A stretch of 64,000 nucleotides of DNA from Fen-1359 sp963710355 (GTDB lineage: Bacteria; Planctomycetota; Phycisphaerae; Sedimentisphaerales; Anaerobacaceae). This document shows, piece by piece, positions 14,976-23,497 of this stretch (positions are counted from its first letter, which is position 1; each line of letters begins with the position of its first letter). The position numbers and the translations under genes are program-made. Below the pieces are notes generated by a model. The model worked only from the letters and a program-made list of their open reading frames with translations. It searched no databases and was not told the DNA's origin. The stretch spans positions 310,001-374,000 of the forward strand of contig CAVPZU010000001.1 in NCBI GenBank assembly GCA_963710355.1. The letters run 5' to 3'.

Positions 14976-17669
14976 TTACTCGCTCCGGCTGTCTGTCGAG
15001 AGCCAATGGTTTGCCAGTTCCGCAAAATCGTGAAAATCGACGAAATCGTCGTTGTGGAAATCGGTTCGCAGATTTCTTCCGCTGTGCAGCCATTCCTCGG
15101 TAAGTATCCGCAGCTCGTAGCAATCCACGATGCCGTCATTGTTTATGTCCATAGGATGGATTACAACTTCGTAAGCTCCGATGTCAACCCTGTTGTTATA
15201 TATCCTTCCTTCGCCGTCGATATCCGTCTGCAGCAGGGCAGGTACGGAATTATTGTCGCCGGCGTCGATACAGCCGGAGCCCCGTGTTATGTGATAATCA
15301 CCCATCACAAAGAAATCGTCGGCTGGATTCCCCGGTGTGCCGGCATCGTTCCAAAATCCCGGATTTACAAAATTGGGGTCTGTGCTGATATTACCTTCTC
15401 CGGCATCGCCGTCTTCAATACAGCAGTACTTTACTTCGCTGCCGCCTACAGCCCGCCAGACATCGTCGCCTTCATTCCAGAATATACAATTTCTGATAGT
15501 GTCATTGAAGGACTCGATATAGATTCCGTTAACGGCGTAGTTTGAGTAGCTTCTATTGAATACGACGGTATTGTTTATTATGGTAGATTGCGAGCGAACT
15601 AAAAAAATGCCCGGGGCCATAAAAGATTTATTGCCTGCAATCAGGTTGTTTACTATCACCGGCGCTTCGCAGTCTATTATGCTTAAGCCGCCGCCGAGAC
15701 TATATTCTAAACCCGTGTTGCTGCATATTATATTGCTTTTCAAAATAACGCTTGAATGATACAGCGAAATGCCTGCGCCCGTGTCTGCGAAGTTGTCCAT
15801 TATTTTGTTGTGGTAAATTGTAGGGCTGGAATGTCCGTAACATTGAATTCCGCCCCCATATCCTGATGAAGAAGAGGAGGTGGTCGGATTATATCCTCCT
15901 GTAATTGTGAAGCCTGCCAGAATGCTGTTAATATCTTCGCCTGATGTGAAGCTGACCGTCGTGCCGTAGTTATCGGGGCCATTATTGCCGTCTATAACCG
16001 TTTTTTCCACGACGCTCCAGTCATTGGGGTCTATGCTTCTTAGTATTACGGCTTTGCCCTTAAAGTCGATGTTTTCGAGGAATCTGCCTTGTGTTGCGAC
16101 TATAGTTTCATTGCCATTTGCATCGTCAATGGCTTGCTGTATAGTAAGGTATTGTTCACCGGCGGTGATATTCCAGACAGGAACAGCCTCGTCCGCCCCG
16201 ATATCGGTAACGGAACCCATTTTTCTCGGCTGGCGGTCAATATCAGTTTCAAGAGCGCAACCGGAGTTTGGGTCGCCGGCATTTATACATTTGCTCGAAT
16301 AATTCAGGTGGTAATCATTGCTGTCGGCACTTAGAAAATCAGGGTCGAACGAGATATTTGCTTCGAATGTGATTTTATTCGGATTCTCGGCATAGCAGGA
16401 ACCTGCTTTATTGTCCCATATATTGTTATAGCTTATTGCCGCCCCGCTCGAAGAGTCAAAATAAACTCCAAAACCTGCCCCGTTTGAAGAGATAATATTT
16501 TCCTTTATGTCTGCAAAAGAGCTGAATCGGCAATCTATGGCGCCATCAAGCGATGGTACGGAATTATCTGCTATGGTGTTGTGCTGAATTTGAGGCGTTG
16601 ATTGTTGTATATATATGGAGCAGCCGTTTGAATTTTTAATAATAAAGTTGTCTTGTATCATAGGTTCGCTTAATTCGAAAATTGCAATCGCCGCTCCTAA
16701 CTGGGATGAGTTGTTAGAGATAATGTTTCTTTCAACCGTAGGCGAAGATTCGAACATAATATAGATACCCCCTCCGCCCAAGGTGCCTGCCTTGTTATCT
16801 GAAATCGTATTGTTTATAAGGGCAGGGCTTGAAGTATATGTTATATGTATTCCGCCGCCGAGAGACGCTGTATTTTTGCTTATGAGGTTATTTTCAATCA
16901 ATCCGTTAGACCATTGTCGAACGTGTATTCCCCCGCCATAAAGGTCGGCAGAATTGCTCTGTATCGTATTGCCGGTTATAACTGCATCGCAGCCCTGAAA
17001 GCCGACGATTGCTCCGCCGTCGCCGTGGTCGCCGTTGGGATAGCTGCTGTTAGGCGGAACAAAGCCGTGTCCGACAATAGCAGAGTTACCGGTGAAAGTA
17101 TTATTGGTGATAATCGGCCTTACGTGCACGTTCGGGTCGCTCGGATTAGCGGGATTGACGGGGTCGCCATAAACATAAATTCCGCCGCCCTGGCCTGCGA
17201 TATTATTGACAAAGACATTTTTGCTTATGGTCGGCTCCGACATATTATAGCAGACGGCGCCGCCGCCGCAACGGTTCCAATATACCTGATGAAGGTCCCA
17301 GGCTATCGGCAGCCAGGAGCCAGTTCCGCCTGTGATTGTAAAGCCGGTCAGGACAGAATTGTTTTTTTCGCCGCTGCTAAAGGTGACAACCGAACCTTTA
17401 TTTGGGTCAGCCGGCTGATTGCCGTCAATAATCGTCGCTGCAACTATGCTGGGGTTGTTCGGGTCCTGACTTCTAAGTGTTACGGCTTTGCCGAGAAAGT
17501 TGATATTTTCCCTGTAGCTGCCCGGCGAAACGATGATTGTATCTCCATTGTTTGCGTTATTGACGGCCGATTGTATAGTTGGGTTTCCACGGGAGGGCAC
17601 ATCCCATATGTCCCCGCGTGCCTGATGCCAGCACATCGCTATCAGAAAAACAATAGAAAGTCTTTTCAT
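14976..17669 (-). CDS. Secreted parallel beta-helix protein with dockerin-like end
   Basis: An 897-residue exported protein. After a signal peptide (MKRLSIVFLIAMCWHQARG) come two copies of a right-handed parallel beta-helix module of the NosD/pectate-lyase-like type; each opens with IQSAVNNANNGDTIIVSPGSY or IQQAIDDANGNETIVATQGRF and runs through many N-N-x-I/V strand turns (for example ITNNTFTGNSAI, IENNLISKNTASLGGGI). The last 60 residues are dockerin-like (MDINNDGIVDCYELRILTEEW, FHNDDFVDFHDFAELANHWL). ATG 17669 is chosen because it gives the signal peptide and follows AAGGCGGG. Modules of this kind often bind or cleave polysaccharide; no catalytic residues can be assigned here. Transcribed towards the PEP-CTERM gene. 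Confidence 0.8.
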   Translation of the reverse strand: MKRLSIVFLIAMCWHQARGDIWDVPSRGNPTIQSAVNNANNGDTIIVSPGSYRENINFLGKAVTLRSQDPNNPSIVAATIIDGNQPADPNKGSVVTFSSGEKNNSVLTGFTITGGTGSWLPIAWDLHQVYWNRCGGGAVCYNMSEPTISKNVFVNNIAGQGGGIYVYGDPVNPANPSDPNVHVRPIITNNTFTGNSAIVGHGFVPPNSSYPNGDHGDGGAIVGFQGCDAVITGNTIQSNSADLYGGGIHVRQWSNGLIENNLISKNTASLGGGIHITYTSSPALINNTISDNKAGTLGGGGIYIMFESSPTVERNIISNNSSQLGAAIAIFELSEPMIQDNFIIKNSNGCSIYIQQSTPQIQHNTIADNSVPSLDGAIDCRFSSFADIKENIISSNGAGFGVYFDSSSGAAISYNNIWDNKAGSCYAENPNKITFEANISFDPDFLSADSNDYHLNYSSKCINAGDPNSGCALETDIDRQPRKMGSVTDIGADEAVPVWNITAGEQYLTIQQAIDDANGNETIVATQGRFLENIDFKGKAVILRSIDPNDWSVVEKTVIDGNNGPDNYGTTVSFTSGEDINSILAGFTITGGYNPTTSSSSSGYGGGIQCYGHSSPTIYHNKIMDNFADTGAGISLYHSSVILKSNIICSNTGLEYSLGGGLSIIDCEAPVIVNNLIAGNKSFMAPGIFLVRSQSTIINNTVVFNRSYSNYAVNGIYIESFNDTIRNCIFWNEGDDVWRAVGGSEVKYCCIEDGDAGEGNISTDPNFVNPGFWNDAGTPGNPADDFFVMGDYHITRGSGCIDAGDNNSVPALLQTDIDGEGRIYNNRVDIGAYEVVIHPMDINNDGIVDCYELRILTEEWLHSGRNLRTDFHNDDFVDFHDFAELANHWLSTDSRSE

Positions 17670-17965
17670 CTTAAACCCGCCTTGTAAGACGGTGACAATC
17701 TTACGGCCGTATTTTAGCATAAATTACCTTTTTATTCAACGCTGTATTGTTTTATCTTCGGCTTTTTCATAAGGTTACAAAATATTCAGGTTTTTTCCGT
17801 GTGTCTTTTTACCTCTTGAAAACCGCCAACCTGTCATACAAATCGTAAAAATCGCCTTTCATCTGAAGAAAAATCGGCAATTGGCGCTGGAAAGTTATTT
17901 TGGTTGTGGTATAATTAATCGATAAAGCTGGGATTAAGATTCGAAATGTTGCGTTTACGATTGTT

Positions 17966-18037
17966 GCGGGCGTAATTCAGCGGTAGAATGTCAGCTTCCC
18001 AAGCTGAAAGTCGCCGGTCCGAATCCGGTCGCCCGCT
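17966..18037 (+). tRNA. tRNA-Gly (CCC)
   Basis: A 72-base cloverleaf: acceptor GCGGGCG/CGCCCGC, D-arm with AGCGGTAGA, anticodon stem TCAGC/GCTGA with loop TTCCCAA giving anticodon CCC, T-arm GCCGG-TCCGAAT-CCGGT, discriminator T. CCA is not encoded; a short T-tract follows. Confidence 0.95.
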
Positions 18038-18275
18038 TTTACTTAACCTCCCTAATTTGTTTATTCATCAGTTAATTTTTAACTCCCCATTAAAAACAAT
18101 TGTGTTTTGTTTGTCGGGAGTCTGTTTTTATGGGAACTACGCTAAAAAAGCAGATGAAATTTTTTTGCCTTCGATTTTTTTAATATACTTTTAAGAGAAA
18201 AGTCGCAGGCGTATGCCTGGACGTCTGTCAAAAAGTTGAAGAATGATATAATGATATATGGTGAGAGAAAAGAAT

Positions 18276-20039
18276 ATGGGGATTAGACAGGAAACACAAA
18301 AGCCTTCTGAGCCGAAGACAAATCTGTTTTTCGGCGAACTGCTTGTCTCTAAAGGGCTGCTCTCCCACAGGGAGCTAACCGAAGCCCTCAATGAGCAGCG
18401 CAACAGCGGCGGTCGTCTCGGAGAGGTCCTGCTGCGAATGAAGATGCTCCACGAACGGGATATTGCCAAGGCACTGGCCGAATATCTTTCGATGGAATAT
18501 GTAAGCATCGAGGATATTACCACTATCGATACGAGTGTTGCCAGGCTTATGCCCGAGGCCATAGCGAAAAGATTTTGTCTTGTTGCCATCGGTGAAGCCG
18601 ACGGTGCCGTCGTCGTTGCAATGTCCGACCCTCTTAATGTAGTTGCAATAGATACAATTACTCTTAAGCTCAATCGCAAGGTCAAGCCGGTCGTTAGTTC
18701 TGAAAAGGAAATCACTAATGCCATAGAGGCAATTTATCACGGCTCGGATGTGGAAGAGCAAAAGCTTCGCAGTATTGTCGACCGTGAAGTTGACGAAGAA
18801 GAAACACTGGAGCCGGAAGCTGATGCTTCAGAAGCCAACATCAGCGGTGAGGCTGCTGCATCACAGGCTCCGGTAATACGTTTTGTTGACATTCTGCTCA
18901 GCCAGGCGGTCAAAAGCAGGGCAAGCGATATCCATATCGAGCCGCAGGAAAAAACGATGATTATCCGGATGCGCATTGACGGCGTCCTTCAGGATATGGT
19001 GCCGCCGGCCAAAAATATGCAGGCTGCCGTTATTGCGAGGATAAAAATCCTTTCGAAAATGAATATTGCAGAACGAAGACTGCCTCAGGACGGCCGATTC
19101 AAAATCAAGGCAGCCGACCGAAGCATTGACGTCCGCGTCTCAACAATTCCTACAATTTATGGCGAAAAAGTCGTAATGAGAATCCTCGATGCAGCAGCGG
19201 TCAATCATAACCTTGATGAGCTGGGTTTTGAACCTGAACTTCTCATCAAATTCAAGGATATATTGTCTCAGCCTCACGGCATAATAATTGTGACTGGTCC
19301 TACAGGGAGCGGTAAAAGCACGACTTTGTATTCGGCCTTAAATTACCTTCGAGACCCGCGAAAGAACATAACAACGGTCGAAGACCCGGTCGAATACCGC
19401 CTGGGGGGCATAAATCAGGTTCAGGTAAAACCGGAAATAAATCTCGATTTTGGCCTGTGTCTGCGGGCAATCCTCAGGCAAGACCCCGATATCGTTTTGA
19501 TTGGCGAAATCCGTGACAAGGAAACGGTTGAGATTGCCATAAAGGCATCGCTGACCGGTCACCTCGTATTAAGCACATTCCATACCAATGATGCCCCAAG
19601 CGCCCTCAGCAGGCTTTTATATATGGGCGTTGAGTCATATCTGCTTGCTTCAACTGTTAACCTGATAGTTGCACAACGTCTGGTTCGCAGGGTTTGCGAG
19701 CATTGTAGAGAGCCGGCCAAGTGGGACGAGGAGATTTTAAAAAGGCTGAAGATTACCCCTGAGCAGGCGGCAAAAGCGACATTTTATAAAGGAAAAGGTT
19801 GTAAAAACTGCAGAAACACCGGCTATCTCGGCAGGCTGCCGATTTTCGAGTTTCTCGTCATAGACAATCAAATACGGGACAAAATCACCGAGCACGCTAC
19901 GGAGGCGCAGATAAGGGCTATGGCACGACAAAAGGGATATGGCGGCCTGCTCGAAAGCGGCGCAAATAAAATTATGCAGGGACTGACTACACCCGAGGAG
20001 GTAATTGAAGTCGCGTTTATGGAGGATGTTCAGTCTTAA
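18276..20039 (+). CDS. pilB: Type IV pilus / T2SS assembly ATPase PilB (GspE)
   Basis: A 587-residue GspE/PilB secretion ATPase that powers pilin polymerisation at the inner membrane. The N-terminal GspE_N domain (FGELLVSKGLLSHRELTEALNEQ) is followed by the ATPase core: Walker A GPTGSGKST (residues 341-349), the Asp box VEDPVEY, Walker B DIVLIGEIRD, the His box LSTFHTNDA, and a tetra-Cys zinc site (CEHC ... CKNC) typical of PilB. A TATAAT at 18247-18252 sits only 6 bases before an in-frame ATG at 18258, so if that is the -10 box the ATG at 18276 is the better start. It is the first gene of the pilus operon that runs to 32.8 kb. Confidence 0.93.
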   Translation: MGIRQETQKPSEPKTNLFFGELLVSKGLLSHRELTEALNEQRNSGGRLGEVLLRMKMLHERDIAKALAEYLSMEYVSIEDITTIDTSVARLMPEAIAKRFCLVAIGEADGAVVVAMSDPLNVVAIDTITLKLNRKVKPVVSSEKEITNAIEAIYHGSDVEEQKLRSIVDREVDEEETLEPEADASEANISGEAAASQAPVIRFVDILLSQAVKSRASDIHIEPQEKTMIIRMRIDGVLQDMVPPAKNMQAAVIARIKILSKMNIAERRLPQDGRFKIKAADRSIDVRVSTIPTIYGEKVVMRILDAAAVNHNLDELGFEPELLIKFKDILSQPHGIIIVTGPTGSGKSTTLYSALNYLRDPRKNITTVEDPVEYRLGGINQVQVKPEINLDFGLCLRAILRQDPDIVLIGEIRDKETVEIAIKASLTGHLVLSTFHTNDAPSALSRLLYMGVESYLLASTVNLIVAQRLVRRVCEHCREPAKWDEEILKRLKITPEQAAKATFYKGKGCKNCRNTGYLGRLPIFEFLVIDNQIRDKITEHATEAQIRAMARQKGYGGLLESGANKIMQGLTTPEEVIEVAFMEDVQS

Positions 20040-20275
20040 CGGATTTTGGGCGGCCATGCTCCGGCATTTTTTCGGACGTCGGAGCGGTTTTTGCAGGGCT
20101 TTTTTGTCATATAATTTGCGGGCAGGGCTGGCTTTCAATATCTTTAAGGTGTCAGGGATTTTTTACTGAACCCGCCCATTTAACAAACCGATAGTTATCT
20201 CGATGTTGTAAAGAAAAGGCGGAGCGGACGGTCTATATTGTGCTGTGTGGTTGAAATGTTAGGCAGATTTTGCGT

Positions 20276-21499
20276 ATGAAGACCTATAAATATGTAGCAC
20301 GGGATTTTTCCGGCAACAAAAAAGAAGGCACAAGGCAGGCCTCCTCTTCAAATGATGTGCTTGGGTTTCTTAGGGAGCAGGGATATATTCCCGTTTTTGT
20401 TGAGGAGATTGTAGATACAGTTCAGGGGAAAGCGCCCAAGAAGGCAAGGTGGCGGCGCATCAGAGCGTCAGATCTTGCCGCATTCTGCTGGCAGTTCAGC
20501 ACAATGATTGAAGGCGGCATTTCAATTACTACCGCTCTCGATACTATTGCCGATGATATGGACAATCTGTATTTTCGCGAGGTTCTCAAGAAAATTTCGG
20601 AATCCATCAACAAGGGTGAAAGTTTTCTCGGCGGCGTCTCACATTTCCCGAATATTTTTAACCGTCTTGCCCGGGCAATTATATTGGCGGGGGAAAGCGG
20701 CGGAAACCTCGCAGGAGCGGTGAAAAGGCTTGCCGACTATTACGAAAATCGTGATAAACTTGGAAAAAAGGTCAAAGGTGCAATGGCATATCCTGTTTTT
20801 GTCGTTAGTTTTATATTTCTGATTCTGATTATGATTATGACCTTCATCATCCCGCGTTTTCGCGTGATGTTCGAGCAGTTTGGTTCGAAACTGCCGGCCT
20901 TTACACGCGGCTTTATGCATGTGTACGATATAATATGCCATAACGTACTTTTTATTATAGGCATTGCATTTTTTATCGTAATGGCCGTGTACTTCGCTTA
21001 TACAAAAACGAATAAGGGGCATCGTTTTTTCAGCGCCTTATCATTAAAACTGCCGCTTTTTGGCAAGATATTCAGCCAGTCGTTTCTTTCGATGTACTGC
21101 CGGACGATGTCAACGCTTCTGGTGGCCGGCGTCTCCGTGCTCGAGGTTTTCGACATCCTCTCTGAAATGACGCATAACGATGTCATTAAGGACTCGATAG
21201 TAAAGACGAAGGGACACATTGTGGAAGGCCAGGGGATTGCTGCGAGTATGAGCAGGACACCCTTTTTTCCGAATATGGTTGTCAAGATGACACAGGTCGG
21301 AGAGGAAAGCGGTTCGATGCCGCTTGTGCTTGAAAAGACGGCTGATTATTACGAGAGAAAGGTCGAGTCCACAATCCATACCGTAACGACGCTTATAGAG
21401 CCAATAATGATAGTAACGATTGGAGCGATTGTATTGGTTGTGGTGCTTGCGCTGTATTTACCAATTTTTACGATATCGGATTTTGGGAATGCGAAGTAG
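20276..21499 (+). CDS. pilC: Pilus assembly inner-membrane protein PilC (GspF)
   Basis: A 407-residue polytopic protein of the GspF/PilC family, the inner-membrane platform that couples the PilB ATPase to pilin extraction. It shows the tandem T2SSF domains (about residues 75-200 and 275-400): FCWQFSTMIEGGISITTALDTI with GESFLGGVSHFPNIF, and YCRTMSTLLVAGVSVLEVFDIL with TPFFPNMVVKMTQVGEESG. Three to four membrane helices. ATG 20276 opens MKTYKYVARDFSGN, the usual family start; a TTG six bases earlier is possible. A gap of 236 bases separates it from pilB. Confidence 0.93.
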   Translation: MKTYKYVARDFSGNKKEGTRQASSSNDVLGFLREQGYIPVFVEEIVDTVQGKAPKKARWRRIRASDLAAFCWQFSTMIEGGISITTALDTIADDMDNLYFREVLKKISESINKGESFLGGVSHFPNIFNRLARAIILAGESGGNLAGAVKRLADYYENRDKLGKKVKGAMAYPVFVVSFIFLILIMIMTFIIPRFRVMFEQFGSKLPAFTRGFMHVYDIICHNVLFIIGIAFFIVMAVYFAYTKTNKGHRFFSALSLKLPLFGKIFSQSFLSMYCRTMSTLLVAGVSVLEVFDILSEMTHNDVIKDSIVKTKGHIVEGQGIAASMSRTPFFPNMVVKMTQVGEESGSMPLVLEKTADYYERKVESTIHTVTTLIEPIMIVTIGAIVLVVVLALYLPIFTISDFGNAK

Positions 21500-21624
21500 A
21501 AGCAGTAATAGGGAATAATTATCCAAAGCCGGTTATACGGTTAAAGTCGGCTGAAAATATTTCCGATTAGTGTTTTGAAAATGTAATTTGAAAACCCACT
21601 GGGTGATTTTAAGGAGAATTGCAA

Positions 21625-22035
21625 ATGAGTAAAGCAAAAGGTTTTACACTGGTCGAGTTGATGGTTGTGATTTTGATTGTATCGATTCTTGCTGCGGTCG
21701 CCATACCCATCTTGAGAGGCCGAATCGATGCCGCAAAATGGTCGGAAGGAAAATCTATGATGGGCACAATTGCAACTGCAATCAGAGCCTACAATGCGGA
21801 ACAAGGCCCGAACGGAACAGCGCCGACTGCTATTGTTGGCACTGGCCCTACAGCTTTGAATTTTCTTGCCGCTGACCTGACGGGTACTTATTTTCAATCC
21901 GGCGATTTTACAATGTCAGTGACGAATATGAATCCGCTCACATTTACGGTCACCTGCACTCCGACGGGTGCTAATAGACCACAGAGTCCGACGACCGTTA
22001 CCCTCAACCAGGCCGGTGTCTGGACACAGACGTAA
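21625..22035 (+). CDS. Type IV major pilin / GspG-like prepilin
   Basis: A 136-residue prepilin. A short basic leader MSKAKG is cut before F7 by a prepilin peptidase (motif KG|FTLVEL, with the key Glu at mature position 5), followed by a long hydrophobic N-terminal helix and a small beta-rich C-terminal domain with two Cys (one near CTPTG). The size and position directly after pilC suit the major pilin or major pseudopilin. A strong AAGGAGAA ribosome-binding site precedes the ATG, and terminator-like hairpins follow, which would let this gene be expressed above the minor pilins downstream. Confidence 0.88.
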   Translation: MSKAKGFTLVELMVVILIVSILAAVAIPILRGRIDAAKWSEGKSMMGTIATAIRAYNAEQGPNGTAPTAIVGTGPTALNFLAADLTGTYFQSGDFTMSVTNMNPLTFTVTCTPTGANRPQSPTTVTLNQAGVWTQT

Positions 22036-22079
22036 GCAAAACGCAACAGAGCCGCAGGCCGGACTGAAATAATATGGTG

Positions 22080-22161
22080 GGGGCAGGCAAACAGAGGCTG
22101 CCCCATACCTGTCTGTTTTTGGAGAAGAATAGTGTAGGCGGTATCAGTCCGCCTGTTTTTA
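22080..22161 (+). terminator. Tandem attenuator-like hairpins after the major pilin
   Basis: Two stems: GGGGCAG/CTGCCCC (22080-22104), followed about ten bases later by CTGTTTTT, and AGGCGG/CCGCCT (22136-22154) running into GTTTTT. They probably end most major-pilin transcripts while allowing read-through to the minor pilins. Confidence 0.65.
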
Positions 22162-22220
22162 TAATTGCCTGCATACCGGCGGCATGACGACATTATGTTT
22201 GGTTTTTGGGATTTTACATT

Positions 22221-22688
22221 ATGTGCATAAAACAGGTAAATAAAAGCGGTTTTACGCTGATTGAAGTAATAATCGCATCGGTCTCGTTGTCTATTATCGC
22301 TTTGGGGGCGTTAAGTTACCAATATTTTGCCGCAGTCCATAATCATATCGCTCTGGCTAAAGTGACGGCAACTCGGACCGGGCAATTATTGATTGAGGAC
22401 TGGAAAAATAACGGCGGCTCTGCGATGTATGACCCGACATCTCTTAACCTTGGTTTCCTTAAGTCGGCCAAAGACGGGTGGGGGTATTATATCGTTGTTG
22501 ATAATCTTCCGATGTATATAAACATTAGCAGCAATGATGTTGCAGTTGATGTTGCGGCAGGTGTTACCATTCGAGAGCTTGACGTAAAGGTTGCCTGGAG
22601 AAGCGATTATAAGGAGGACGCACCGGAGGCTGGCGGCCCTTCCGTTATCCTTACCACTTATGCGAGAATTGATGCGGCAGGGGGGTAA
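22221..22688 (+). CDS. Minor prepilin (PilV/GspI-like)
   Basis: A 155-residue prepilin with leader MCIKQVNKSG cut before FTLIEV (G10|F11, Glu at mature position 5), a hydrophobic N-terminal helix and a soluble domain. It sits in the usual minor-pilin position between the major pilin and a PilW/GspJ-like gene, and would help initiate or tip the pilus. There is no clear ribosome-binding site; ATG 22221 is chosen over an upstream TTG because it gives a short leader. Confidence 0.8.
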   Translation: MCIKQVNKSGFTLIEVIIASVSLSIIALGALSYQYFAAVHNHIALAKVTATRTGQLLIEDWKNNGGSAMYDPTSLNLGFLKSAKDGWGYYIVVDNLPMYINISSNDVAVDVAAGVTIRELDVKVAWRSDYKEDAPEAGGPSVILTTYARIDAAGG

Positions 22689-22703
22689 TTTACCGGAGCA
22701 AAA

Positions 22704-23144
22704 ATGAACTTGATTAAAACAAAATATTCAGGATGTAATTCTGCCAAATCTGTATCTTATATCGTAAAAGAGGCAGGAACATTGCCTGCAAAAACAGGGC
22801 GTCTGCTTCCGGCATTTACACTAATTGAACTGGTCATATCTGTATGCGCCGCGTTGATTGTTATATTGTCCACGGGTATCTTATTAGTTTCCGGAAATCG
22901 CATCTGGTTCAACACTTACGAGTCTGTACACAGTAAGATTAAGCAGGATGCAGTATCAACAATGCTTGCTTTTGGACAAATGGGGAGAAAGTCCAACCGG
23001 CTTAATTATAGAATCTACAAGGTATCCGGCGACACATTAACTCCTGCCCTGCCTGCCAGCAAAACTGACGTAGAGGTTGTTTCGGGCGATGCCGTGGAAT
23101 TCAGATACTGGGATGTGGCAGCTGGATTCTACAGACAGCCATAA
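22704..23144 (+). CDS. Minor prepilin (PilW/GspJ-like), 5' part
   Basis: The N-terminal 146 codons of a minor prepilin. The leader is unusually long (37 residues) and the residue before the cut site is Ala, not Gly: LPA|FTLIEL, with Glu at mature position 5. After the hydrophobic helix comes SGNRIWFNTYESVHSKIKQDAVSTML, typical of PilW/GspJ. The frame fails after VEFRYWD near 23115 and stops at 23144; the rest of the protein continues in the next frame. Follows the PilV-like gene by 15 bases. Confidence 0.7.
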   Translation: MNLIKTKYSGCNSAKSVSYIVKEAGTLPAKTGRLLPAFTLIELVISVCAALIVILSTGILLVSGNRIWFNTYESVHSKIKQDAVSTMLAFGQMGRKSNRLNYRIYKVSGDTLTPALPASKTDVEVVSGDAVEFRYWDVAAGFYRQP

Positions 23145-23463
23145 CCTGCTTGACCCGGACAAAACTGCGACCGCTTATGCCCTTTTTTATCTCGACGGTA
23201 ATGTCCTGAAGGTTGATTACGGTCCGTATCCGCCGGGCGCTGCTCCAGATGGCGGCGGAATCAGAAATACTGCGGGAATTACTACTATGGTTCTCGCTGA
23301 AAATGTTACAAAACCGGATAAAATTGGGGCTTTTAGTCATACTGTCGATAATAACGTCGGCATGGGATGCGTTAGAATTGATATTACCTTAGCTGACCCT
23401 AATAATAAAGAGAGTATAAAGGTAATGACCGCAAGTATGATGCGCAACATTTGGCCGAGATAA
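23110..23463 (+). CDS. Minor prepilin (PilW/GspJ-like), 3' part
   Basis: C-terminal continuation of the gene starting at 22704 (LDSTDSHNLLDPDKTATAYALFYLDGNVLKVDYG to MMRNIWPR), ending directly before the PilX-like gene. The first ATG in this frame (within 23077-23110) has no ribosome-binding site and no leader, so a separate gene is unlikely; a one-base frameshift between 23110 and 23145 is the better reading. Confidence 0.7.
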   Translation, partial: GMWQLDSTDSHNLLDPDKTATAYALFYLDGNVLKVDYGPYPPGAAPDGGGIRNTAGITTMVLAENVTKPDKIGAFSHTVDNNVGMGCVRIDITLADPNNKESIKVMTASMMRNIWPR

Positions 23464-23497
23464 TTGTGTAAATCGAGCGGCTGGGAAGATATTGATA
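23448..23497 (+). repeat. Left boundary of the PilX-like duplication
   Basis: About 50 bases ending at the start codon (ACATTTGGCCGAGATAATTG ... GATATTGATATGAAAA) recur at 25280-25329 before the second copy. The unit includes the last codons of the upstream minor pilin gene, which marks the duplication breakpoint. Confidence 0.8.

Noticed and set aside
14967..17687. Long plus-strand open frames opposite the beta-helix gene
   Set aside because: They mirror the repeat structure of the minus-strand gene; no start signals or protein family features.
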